Positions 1 through 6,547 of a stretch of 7,075 nt of DNA are shown here, piece by piece. The stretch's first letter is position 1. Each line of letters opens with the position of its first letter. This DNA is from Acetobacteraceae bacterium (GTDB lineage: Bacteria; Pseudomonadota; Alphaproteobacteria; Acetobacterales; Acetobacteraceae), in assembly GCA_027311485.1 (NCBI GenBank), contig DAICYU010000213.1, positions 1-7,075 on the forward strand, written 5' to 3'. The notes beneath the pieces are model-generated. The model was not told the DNA's origin. It did not search any database and saw only the letters and a program-made list of their open reading frames with translations. The translations under genes were made by a program, and so were the position numbers.

Positions 1-145
1 CACGGTACACAGAGTGTTGACCATTCGAGTCCATCATGAAGCCGGAGATGATCGAGTATTCCATTGGGAGGAGCATCAGGCCCTGCGGAATGAGGAAACT
101 TTTGTCTGTGGTAGCCGTCACGGGTCCGGCTGTGCCAATGATCAT
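1..145 (-). CDS. Possible start of an unidentified gene, cut by the left edge
   Basis: A minus-strand frame opens with ATG at 145-143 and stays open for 48 codons to the window edge. The residues begin MIIGTAGPVTATTDKSF and continue with several Met and Leu residues. About two thirds of the third positions are G or C, higher than in the opposing plus-strand frame over the same bases. This weakly favours coding on this strand. Upstream of the ATG the frame is open for 14 more codons, including a His-rich stretch (HVLHEHH), back to a TAA, but with no ATG and no clear Shine-Dalgarno sequence. I do not recognise a family. In many genomes selA/selB follow fdhE, but this peptide lacks the GTP-binding motif expected at a SelB N-terminus and does not look like SelA. 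It may be non-coding. Confidence 0.2.
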   Translation of the reverse strand, partial: MIIGTAGPVTATTDKSFLIPQGLMLLPMEYSIISGFMMDSNGQHSVYR

Positions 146-270
146 GGCATGGTGCTCATGCAGGACGTGAAGGTCCGTTCGAGCGGCTTAGGGTATCGGT
201 CATGCGGTGCTTTCCTGCACACATTCAGCACAGGGACAAGACCCGGTGATCAACCGCCGGGAACCAGGCT
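146..270. other. Intergenic stretch downstream of fdhE, no clear terminator
   Basis: This is the 3' flank of the formate dehydrogenase operon. The best hairpin is CCCGG (242-246) with CCGGG (257-261), a 5-bp stem with a 10-nt loop and no following T-run in the direction of operon transcription. It is at most a weak terminator. A 15-codon ORF beginning ATGACCGAT also lies here on the minus strand but resembles nothing. I see no tRNA fold, including no tRNA-Sec. Confidence 0.4.
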
Positions 271-1194
271 TCAGCGCGCCGCCAGCAGCAACGGGTTGGG
301 CGCCAGCCGCGACCATCCGGCATCCGAGATCATCAGGTCCAGCCCAAGCGATCCCAGATCGTCGGCCAGCGGCTCGATTGCCATGTCCTTCGCCTGGTAG
401 AACATCTTGGCGTAGCCGTGGCAAACATCGCACGTCTCGGCCTTGACCGCACCAGAGCCGCCTTCAACTTCCTGCAACGCGAGCCCCTTGGACTCGCCAC
501 AGCCGGTGCATGACGCGCGGACGAAGTTCCAGGCTGTCGCACACAGACCGCAATGCAGATAGCGCGCGCCCGGCGTTTTGCCCTTCGCGGTGATGAGCCC
601 TGCGACCGGGGCCGATGCACAAACCGGGCACAGCCCCCGCTGGGGCAGCAAATGCACTGTTCCCACGTCCAGCGCGGCGGCCCTGCGGGCGAACCAGACC
701 TGCAACGCCGCGGCAATCGGAACGGCGTGACCGGCGTATTCGGATGACAATGTGCCGGTCAGCCAGCCATCGGCCACGGCATGAACATCCAGGCCTGTCA
801 GGTCGGAGAGGATCGATCGTGCCGGTTCCGGCATCATCGGATCGGCGGCGACGGTGACAAGGTTCGCCACGATCGTATCAAAGGTGGCATCGGGACGGAT
901 CGTTTCAGCCGGCAGCGGCGGCCCGTCCAACGTCTGATTGCCCGCGGTGACCGGTTCGGCCGAACCCGGCCACGGCGACAACGGCGACGCGCAGGCACGT
1001 TGCTGGGCGTCAGCGATCAGCGACAGAAAACGCAGCCAGTCCGCCATGGGATGGCCCACCGCCAGAACACGCAATCGCTCCGCGCGCCGGGCGAACAGCA
1101 CGGTCGGATCGGCCAGGATGACCGGATCCGGCTGGCCGATACCGTCGCGGGGAAGGTCCCCTGTCAACGGCCGCGCGCCAGTTCCCGCAGCCAT
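271..1194 (-). CDS. fdhE: Formate dehydrogenase accessory protein FdhE
   Basis: Cytoplasmic maturation factor required for activity of respiratory formate dehydrogenases; in E. coli it interacts with the catalytic subunits and binds iron. The 307-residue product is close to the 309 of E. coli FdhE. An N-terminal helical part contains RRAERL at about residues 36-41, which falls at nearly the same position as in E. coli and supports the ATG at 1194. The C-terminal part carries four CxxC motifs: Cys189/192, Cys215/218, Cys229/232 and Cys255/258, the rubredoxin-like metal-binding pattern of the family. A conserved region then leads to a terminal NPLLL, like E. coli NPFLF. The gene overlaps the 3' end of the gamma-subunit gene by 31 nt. 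I see no Shine-Dalgarno before the ATG, so translation is probably coupled. The frame stays open further upstream to 1296, but that part lies inside the gamma gene and is not needed. Confidence 0.95.
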   Translation of the reverse strand: MAAGTGARPLTGDLPRDGIGQPDPVILADPTVLFARRAERLRVLAVGHPMADWLRFLSLIADAQQRACASPLSPWPGSAEPVTAGNQTLDGPPLPAETIRPDATFDTIVANLVTVAADPMMPEPARSILSDLTGLDVHAVADGWLTGTLSSEYAGHAVPIAAALQVWFARRAAALDVGTVHLLPQRGLCPVCASAPVAGLITAKGKTPGARYLHCGLCATAWNFVRASCTGCGESKGLALQEVEGGSGAVKAETCDVCHGYAKMFYQAKDMAIEPLADDLGSLGLDLMISDAGWSRLAPNPLLLAAR

Positions 1195-1793
1195 TTGCGG
1201 TGATGCCGGAATGTCCACCCCGGCGTGACAGACCCACGCATCATCCCATGCATCGTGCCGCGCACCCAGATCGCCGCGTAGACGTGGATGATCCACACCC
1301 CGATGATCGCCACCGCCGCCAGACTGTGCGCGAGCACCGCCACCCGCTTTGCCGGGATCGTGGTGAGGTTGAAGAAATACTGATCCCAGATCACCACGCC
1401 CGAGACGAACAGCACCAGGATCAGCAACGACATCAACCAGAACACCAGCTTCTGACCTGCGTTGTAGCGGCCGATTTCCGGCAGGTTTTCCTCATGATTG
1501 CTGATCACGTCGCCGATCCGACCGACCCAGGCGGTGTCTTCACGCCGCCACAGATTATGATGGAAGAACCGGACGAACAGGATGCCGAAGCTGAGCAGCA
1601 GCACGGTCCCGAACCAGGGGTGGATGGCCCGGGTCGCGGGACCGCCGCCAAACAGCGCCGTCAGGAAGAACAGACCCGGATGAAACAGTGACATTCCCGA
1701 CAAGGCCAGCAGGATCAGGCAGAGTGCCGTAATCCAGTGATTGATACGCTGCGCCGTCGTGTAGCGCGCGACCATGCCGATCCTTTGTGTCAC
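1164..1793 (-). CDS. fdoI: Formate dehydrogenase gamma subunit, cytochrome b556
   Basis: Integral membrane subunit that anchors the alpha-beta complex and passes electrons through two b hemes to quinone. The 209-residue product compares with 217 in E. coli FdnI. Four hydrophobic segments lie at about residues 18-36, 56-77, 115-136 and 151-175. His19, His58, His156 and His170 fall exactly one residue after the four heme ligands of E. coli FdnI (18, 57, 155, 169), so both hemes and the quinone-side histidine are kept. The start used is GTG at 1793, which overlaps the fdxH stop in a GTGA and has AAGGA six bases upstream. An in-frame ATG at 1775 has AAAGGA five bases upstream and would give 203 residues. 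The GTG matches the family spacing better, but both starts may be used. Confidence 0.95.
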   Translation of the reverse strand: MTQRIGMVARYTTAQRINHWITALCLILLALSGMSLFHPGLFFLTALFGGGPATRAIHPWFGTVLLLSFGILFVRFFHHNLWRREDTAWVGRIGDVISNHEENLPEIGRYNAGQKLVFWLMSLLILVLFVSGVVIWDQYFFNLTTIPAKRVAVLAHSLAAVAIIGVWIIHVYAAIWVRGTMHGMMRGSVTPGWTFRHHRKWLRELARGR

Positions 1794-1808
1794 GTCCGAT
1801 CCTTGTGT
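1777..1808 (-). repeat. Tandem near-duplicate of a Shine-Dalgarno segment before two starts of the gamma gene
   Basis: On the minus strand ACACAAGGATCGG (1808-1796) is followed by ACACAAAGGATCGG (1790-1777). The two units differ by one inserted A. The first ends just before the GTG at 1793 and the second just before the in-frame ATG at 1775, so each possible start has its own purine-rich ribosome-binding site at good spacing. The first unit also encodes the last residues of FdxH (KHKDR). This arrangement probably arose by a short slippage duplication. Confidence 0.7.
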
Positions 1809-2695
1809 TTCAGGATGTCCTGTGCCTTGGCTTCATCTTCGGGCTGCACCTCATTGGGGCCGGCAACAACCCAATGGACAAAGCCGGCCATTGCGGTGAA
1901 GGCCAGGCCGGCCAGTGCAATCGGTTTCATCGCGCTCTTCCATATCTGCACGAACGGACTGATCCGCGGCTTGTCGGGCAGGCCAGCGTACAACGATGGC
2001 CGATCGGCGTGATGCAGAACGTACATCACATGCGTGCCACCGACTTCCGGCGGGTCATACAACCCGGCCTTGTCGAAGCCGCGTTCGCGCAAATCGTCAA
2101 TCCGTTCCGAAGCCCAGGCGGTCATGTCCTCCTTGGCGCCGAACAGGATGGCCCCTGTCGGGCAGGCCTTGGCGCACGCCGGCTCCTGCCCGACCGCAAC
2201 GCGATCCGAGCAGAGTGTGCATTTGTACGCCTTGTGGTCGGCCTGGCTGATGCGGGGGATGTTGAACGGGCATCCCTTCACGCAATAACCGCAGCCGATG
2301 CAGTTCTCGCTGATGAAATCGACAATGCCGTTGGCATACTGAACGATCGCGCCGGGTGATGGGCACGCTTTCAGACAGCCTGGATCGCTGCAGTGCATGC
2401 AGCCATCCTTACGGATCAGCCATTCCAGGTTGCCGGCCTCATCCTCCCATTCCGTGAACCGCATGATGGTCCACGCCGCGGGGTTCAGATCGTGGGGATT
2501 CTCGTAAGCGCCAACGAACTCCTCCATCTCCGGACGCAGATCGTTCCACTCCATGCACGCGGACTGGCACGCCTTGCAGCCGATGCAGCGGGACACGTCG
2601 ATCAGCTTCGCCACTTCCGGCTGGTGCCGGATGGATGGAGGCGTATCCTCGCTGGCGGACCGGCGCCGGAGGTCGAGCGATTGTAGATCGGTCAT
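1790..2695 (-). CDS. fdxH: Formate dehydrogenase beta (iron-sulfur) subunit
   Basis: Electron-transfer subunit between the catalytic alpha subunit and cytochrome b. The 301 residues (294 in E. coli FdnH) contain sixteen cysteines in four cluster groups: 37/40/43/47, 99/102/107/111, 132/135/138/142 and 159/162/174/178, the pattern for four [4Fe-4S] clusters. A single hydrophobic helix at about 254-280 matches the C-terminal transmembrane anchor of the family, which places the iron-sulfur domain in the periplasm together with alpha. There is no signal peptide of its own; the family is exported with the Tat signal of alpha. The ATG at 2695 lies 13 nt after the fdnG stop, with GGGAGAG in the gap as ribosome-binding site. 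The TGA stop overlaps the GTG start of the gamma gene by 4 nt, consistent with one operon. Confidence 0.97.
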   Translation of the reverse strand: MTDLQSLDLRRRSASEDTPPSIRHQPEVAKLIDVSRCIGCKACQSACMEWNDLRPEMEEFVGAYENPHDLNPAAWTIMRFTEWEDEAGNLEWLIRKDGCMHCSDPGCLKACPSPGAIVQYANGIVDFISENCIGCGYCVKGCPFNIPRISQADHKAYKCTLCSDRVAVGQEPACAKACPTGAILFGAKEDMTAWASERIDDLRERGFDKAGLYDPPEVGGTHVMYVLHHADRPSLYAGLPDKPRISPFVQIWKSAMKPIALAGLAFTAMAGFVHWVVAGPNEVQPEDEAKAQDILKHKDRT

Positions 2696-2708
2696 ACGAT
2701 GCTCTCCC

Positions 2709-5700
2709 TCATGCCACCGGACCCGCGGCTTTTTCGATGTTCACGAGGAACGCCTTGAACTCCGGCGTCTCGCTGTTTGCATCGCCAACAAACGGGGTCA
2801 GCGTGTTGGCACCGAAGCCCTTGCGCGCCGCGCCGGTGAAGCCCCAGTGGATGGGAAGACCGATCACGTGGCAGGGCTTGCCGTCCACGTCCATCGGTTT
2901 CAGCCGCTTGGTCACGTAGGCCTTGCAGACAACCGCGCCACGGTTGGACGAGACGCGCACCCAGTCGCCCTGCCCAATCCCCTTCTCCCTGGCCAGGACT
3001 TCGCCGACCTCGACGAATTCCTCCGGCTGCAGGATCGCGTTGATGCGAGCGTGCTTGGTCCAGTAGTGGAAATGCTCGGTCAGGCGATAGGTGGTGCCGA
3101 CATACGGGAACTTGTCGGCTGTTCCGAACTGCGCCCGGTCGGAGTCAAACACCCGCGCCACGGGATTGGTCGCGACCTTGGGATGCAGGAAGTTCGGGAA
3201 CGGGCTTTCCATGGGCTCGTAATGCTCGGGGAACGGCCCCTCCCGCATCTGATCGCGTGCGAACAGGCGCGCCAGTCCTTCCGCCTGCATGATGAACGGG
3301 CCGACGCCAGCCGAGGGGCTGGTGGTCGGCACGAAGTCCGGCACATCAATCCCCTCCCATTTCGAGCCGTTCCAGCTGATCAGGGGTTTGTTGGGATTGA
3401 ACGGCTTGCCTTCGAGGTCGGCCGAGGCACGGTTGTACAGGATGCGTCGGTTGGCCGGCCAGGCGAATGCCCAGTTCTGCGCCAATCCCTGCTCCCGCGG
3501 GTCGGTCGCGTCGCGCCGGCCCATGATGTTACCGTGTTCGGTCCAGACGCCGGAGTAGATCCAGCAGCCGCTGGTGGTCGTGCCGTCGTCCCGCAGTTGG
3601 GCGAAGCCGTCCAGCAACTGCCCTTTGCGGAGGACGGTCGCACCTGACGCATCCTTCACATCGGCCAATGCTCTGCCGTTGATCTCCTTCGCCAGTTCCT
3701 CCGGCGTCGGGCTGTCGTTGTTGAGATAAGACCAGTTCAGGTTCAGGATCGGATCAGGAAACGCGCCGCCGTGCTGGCGGTACATCGCCTGCATGCGCCG
3801 GAACAGGCCGGACATGATCTCGATGTCGCTCCGCGCCTCATACGGTGCATCCGCGGCCTTCCAGTGCCACTGCACCCAGCGGGCGGAGTTGGTCAGGCTG
3901 CCATCCTCCTCGGCGAAGCAGGTGGTGGGCAGCATGAAGACTTCGGTGTCGATCTTCGACGGATCCGACGGATTTTTGTCCCCGTGGTTCTGCCAGAAAT
4001 TCGCCGTCTCGGTCTCCAGCGGGTCCATCACCGCCAGCCACTTCAGCTTGCCCAGAGCCGAACGAATCTTGGCCTTGTTGGGAAATGACTGCAGCGGGTT
4101 GAAGCCCTGGCAGATGTATCCGGTCATCTTGCCGCTGTTCATCGCCTCAAACGCGCGCAGGACGTCGTAGATCGGAACATCAAGCTTCGGCAGCCAGTCG
4201 TAGGCCCAATCGTTGTCCGCCGTCGCTGACGCGCCGTAGACGGACTTCTGCAGGCTGACGAAGAATTTCCGATAGTTTTTCCAGTAGCTGACCTGGTCCG
4301 GACGAAGCGCCTTGAACTGTCGCGTCTTCATATAGTCCGCGAAGGTCGGCTCCGCGTCCTTCGGCATAGCCAGATATCCGGGCATCAGATTGGACAGCAG
4401 TCCGACATCCGTCAGTCCCTGGATATTGGAATGGCCGCGCAGTGCATTCATGCCACCGCCGGCTACGCCGATATTGCCAAGCAGCAACTGGACCATGGCC
4501 ATGGAGCGGATGTTCTGGCTACCGACCGTGTGCTGCGTCCAGCCCAGCGCGAACAGGCTGGTCAGCGCCTTGTCGGGCGCGGCGGTGCTGGCGATCAGCT
4601 CACACACCTTGAGGAACTTGTCCTTGGGCGTGCCGCAGATCCGGGTGACAACGTCGGGCGTATAACGGGATACATGCTGCTTCAGCAGATTCAGTACGCA
4701 GCGCGGATGCTGGAAGGTCGGGTCGGACTTTGCATGCCCGTCCTCATCCAGTTCGTAGTCCCAGCTTGCGCGGTCATAGTCATGCTTGCCGTCGTTCCAG
4801 CCAGAGAACAGACCGTCCTGGAAGCCGAAACCACCCTTCACGATCAGTGATGCATTGGTATAATTTCGGACATAGTCGTGATGGACCGCGTCTTTCTCCA
4901 GCAGGTAGCGCATGACCCCCGACAGGAACGCAATGTCGGTCCCGGGCCGGATTGGCGCATAGTAATCAGCAACCGAGGCCGTGCGCGTGAAGCGTGGATC
5001 GACGACGACAAGCTTGGCCTTGTTGTGGATCTTCGCCTCGATCACCCACTTGAACCCGCACGGGTGGGCTTCCGCGGCGTTGCCGCCCATGACCAGAACC
5101 ACGTTGGCATTCTTGATGTCCTGCCACGTGTTCGTCATCGCACCGCGACCGAATGTTGGAGCCAGACTGGCTACCGTCGGTCCGTGTCAGACACGTGCCT
5201 GATTATCGAATACTACCATGCCGAAGGAACGGACAATTTTCCAGGTCAGGAAAGCCGTTTCGTTCGACGATGCGGACGCCGCCAACATGCCGGTGGTCGT
5301 CCAACGGTTGACCGTGGTGCCCGCGGCATTCCGTGTGACAAAATTCGCGTCACGATCCTGCTTCATCAAGGTGGCGAGGCGGTCGAGCGCGAAATCCCAC
5401 GAAACCCGCTTGAATTCGTTGCTGCCGGGCGCACGGTGCATCGGGTATTTCACGCGCGTCGGCGCATGCACCACATCCAGCAACGCGGCGCCCTTGGGGC
5501 ACAGCGTGCCGCGATTGACCGGATGGTCTGGATCACCCTCGATATGAACGACACTCGGCTTGGCGTTCTTCGCCCTGTCGCCGAGCGTATAAATCAGGAT
5601 GCCGCAGGCAACCGAGCAGTAGGTGCAGGTGTTGCGTGTTTCGGCGGTGCGGGTCAGTTTGAATGGTCGCACCGACGCCGCTAATGCTTCGCCTGACGCA

Positions 5701-5780
5701 CCGAAGCCCAATGCCCCTATGCTGGATGCGGCCAAGGCCGCGCCGCTCATGCGTATGAATGAGCGTCGGTTCAGTTCCAT
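2709..5780 (-). CDS. fdnG: Formate dehydrogenase-N/O alpha subunit, selenocysteine-containing
   Basis: Catalytic subunit that oxidises formate to CO2 in the periplasm using a molybdenum or tungsten bis-MGD cofactor. The full product is 1023 residues with Sec198 encoded by TGA at 5189-5187; E. coli FdnG has 1015 with Sec196. The two open segments on either side of the TGA are in the same frame with no other stop, and the junction reads NQARV-U-HGPTVASLAPTFGRGA, as in the family. An N-terminal Tat signal has NRRSFIR at 4-10, a hydrophobic stretch and an ALA cleavage site near 34. The [4Fe-4S] ligands are Cys52, Cys55, Cys59 and Cys94, and Lys96 (CPKG) is the expected electron-relay lysine. His199 follows Sec. 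The C-terminal part has the molybdopterin-dinucleotide-binding domain. The start chosen is ATG at 5780, with AGAGG ten bases upstream; an earlier in-frame ATG at 5861 would put 27 residues ahead of the Tat signal. Confidence 0.97.
5147..5182 (-). promoter_or_regulatory. Bacterial SECIS-like hairpin after the Sec codon
   Basis: In the fdnG mRNA, starting four bases after the UGA, GACCGA (5182-5177) pairs perfectly with UCGGUC (5152-5147). An upper stem AGCC (5172-5169) pairs with GGCU (5163-5160) around the five-base loop AGUCU. GG before the upper stem can pair with CC after it, leaving one U bulged. Distance from the UGA, the GU in the apical loop and the bulged U all resemble the E. coli fdhF/fdnG elements that bind SelB. 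The structure was folded by eye, without an energy calculation. Confidence 0.85.
5187..5189 (-). other. UGA codon read as selenocysteine in fdnG
   Basis: The codon lies between GTC (Val) and CAC (His), exactly where E. coli FdnG, FdoG and FdhF have Sec. Reading continues in frame for 825 more codons with family-like sequence, so this is recoding and not a gene end or a frameshift. Decoding needs SelA, SelB, SelD and tRNA-Sec, none of which is encoded in this window. Confidence 0.95.
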
Positions 5781-5809
5781 GTTACCCAGACCTCTTATTC
5801 GTCCAGCGA

Positions 5810-5838
5810 CGTGTAAGCAGACTTGTGGGTATTGCCAA
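5810..5838 (-). promoter_or_regulatory. Candidate sigma70-type promoter of the formate dehydrogenase operon
   Basis: On the minus strand TTGGCA (5838-5833) resembles a -35 box at five of six positions. It is followed after 17 bases by TACACG (5815-5810), a weak -10 box. Transcription would start near 5803, leaving a leader of about 22 bases before the fdnG ATG. The position is right, but the -10 match is poor. I found no convincing -24/-12 sigma54 site. Confidence 0.3.
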
Positions 5839-5849
5839 TTATTTTGCAA
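5832..5849. promoter_or_regulatory. AT-rich dyad in the divergent intergenic region, possible operator
   Basis: TTGCCAATTATTTTGCAA has inverted TTGC/GCAA ends around a ten-base AT-rich centre, in an otherwise GC-rich region. It covers the candidate -35 box of fdnG and lies 32 bases before the gtrA start, so a regulator bound here could affect both directions. It does not match the FNR consensus TTGAT-N4-ATCAA. No regulator is assigned. Confidence 0.25.
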
Positions 5850-5881
5850 CCCTAAAGTCATTCAGCCGGAAGGCTTGCGCG

Positions 5882-6376
5882 ATGGACGGGACTGGGGCTA
5901 GGCAGCAACCGGATCGCTGTGCAGGACAGATGGAACCCTCCTCAAAAAGCTGGACGCTGAAGCGGCAACCGCGTTTGCTGACCGCCGAGCGGGTTCTGCT
6001 GGCGCGGGAGTTCCTGCGCTTCGGGGCGGTGGGACTGACGGGGCTGGCGATCGACACTGCTACGGTTTACGCCCTGCGCGGGTCGCTCGGCCTGTATGGG
6101 GCCGGCGTTGTCGCCTATGGAATCGCGGCATCGACCAACTGGCTGCTGAATCGTGTATGGACATTCCGTGGCAAGGGATCCGGCCCGGCCCACCATCAGT
6201 GGGTGAAGTTCCTTGTGGCTAACCTGCTGGGCTTTGTCCTGAACCGCGGTACCTATGCGCTTTTGGTCACCTTCATGCCGCTGGCGGCGGCGCAACCGGT
6301 GATCGCCACATCGGCCGGGTCTGTCGCCGGCATGTTTGTTAATTTCAGCCTGTCCCGCCGATACGTCTTTCGGTAA
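5882..6376 (+). CDS. GtrA family membrane protein
   Basis: Small integral membrane protein of the GtrA/DPMS family. Members are thought to help move polyprenyl-phosphate-linked sugars across the membrane or to support cell-surface glycosylation. From the ATG at 5882 the product is 164 residues. The family domain starts with FLRFGAVGLTGLAIDT and ends in the typical NFSLSRRYVFR at the C-terminus. Four hydrophobic helices are visible at about residues 46-65, 70-90, 108-132 and 140-157, with the conserved NWLLNRVWTFR between helices two and three. GGAAGG lies eight bases before the ATG at 5882, a good ribosome-binding site. A second in-frame ATG at 5930 (148 residues) is nearer the usual family length but has only AGGA three bases upstream. 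The gene is divergent from fdnG and upstream of a sugar transferase on the same strand, which fits a polysaccharide role. The exact substrate is unknown. Confidence 0.88.
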   Translation: MDGTGARQQPDRCAGQMEPSSKSWTLKRQPRLLTAERVLLAREFLRFGAVGLTGLAIDTATVYALRGSLGLYGAGVVAYGIAASTNWLLNRVWTFRGKGSGPAHHQWVKFLVANLLGFVLNRGTYALLVTFMPLAAAQPVIATSAGSVAGMFVNFSLSRRYVFR

Positions 6377-6399
6377 CAGCCCGCCATCAATGGCGGCTG
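6377..6399 (+). terminator. Hairpin directly after gtrA, possible terminator
   Basis: CCGCCA (6381-6386) pairs with TGGCGG (6391-6396) around the loop TCAA. CAG (6377-6379) and CTG (6397-6399) extend the stem across one bulged C. The hairpin begins at the base after the gtrA TAA. No T-run follows immediately; the first T-rich stretch is about ten bases later. It may be a weak intrinsic terminator or an mRNA-stabilising stem. Confidence 0.4.
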
Positions 6400-6427
6400 A
6401 CCGGCCGCGTTCGTTGTTTGTCCGAAA

Positions 6428-6447
6428 GTGCGACAGCGGTAACGCAC
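6428..6447. promoter_or_regulatory. GTGCG-N10-CGCAC inverted repeat upstream of the sugar transferase
   Basis: GTGCGACAGCGGTAACGCAC has perfect 5-bp inverted ends and spans about two helical turns, a spacing that suits a dimeric regulator. It lies about 100 bases before the sugar transferase ATG in a locally AT-richer spacer. No good -35/-10 pair was found around it. A chance match is possible. Confidence 0.2.
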
Positions 6448-6547
6448 AAAATATCGCGGTGCAGTTACATCTGTATTCGCGCTTAACGGATCAATAAGAC
6501 TCCGTCGCGAAACTCCGGCGCATCGCAACCGACCCGATGCACAGCCG

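Noticed and set aside
18..40. TTCGAGTCC at about 24-32 as a tRNA T-loop
   Set aside because: No 5-bp T-stem or acceptor stem can be formed around it, so no tRNA is called.
14..400. Plus-strand frame of 128 codons at the left edge
   Set aside because: Its 3' part is antisense to fdhE. Third-position GC is low and no family is recognisable.
1195..1296. Longer fdhE beginning at 1296
   Set aside because: The extra 34 codons lie inside the gamma-subunit gene and have no counterpart in FdhE. The ATG at 1194 puts RRAERL at the family position.
2553..3647. Plus-strand open frame of 364 codons opposite fdnG
   Set aside because: It lies antisense to well-supported fdnG and fdxH sequence, has no recognisable motif, and is explained by GC-rich third positions of the real gene.
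5187..5189. The TGA in fdnG as a pseudogene-making nonsense mutation
   Set aside because: The position is the known Sec site, the downstream 825 codons are intact, and a SECIS-like hairpin follows.
4878..5684. Plus-strand open frame of 268 codons opposite the 5' part of fdnG
   Set aside because: Shadow of fdnG codon bias. The minus-strand reading carries the Tat motif, the [4Fe-4S] cysteines and the Sec site.
5781..5861. Upstream ATG at 5861 as the fdnG start
   Set aside because: It would add 27 residues before the twin-arginine motif, and it crosses the likely promoter region. The ATG at 5780 places the motif at residues 4-10, as expected.
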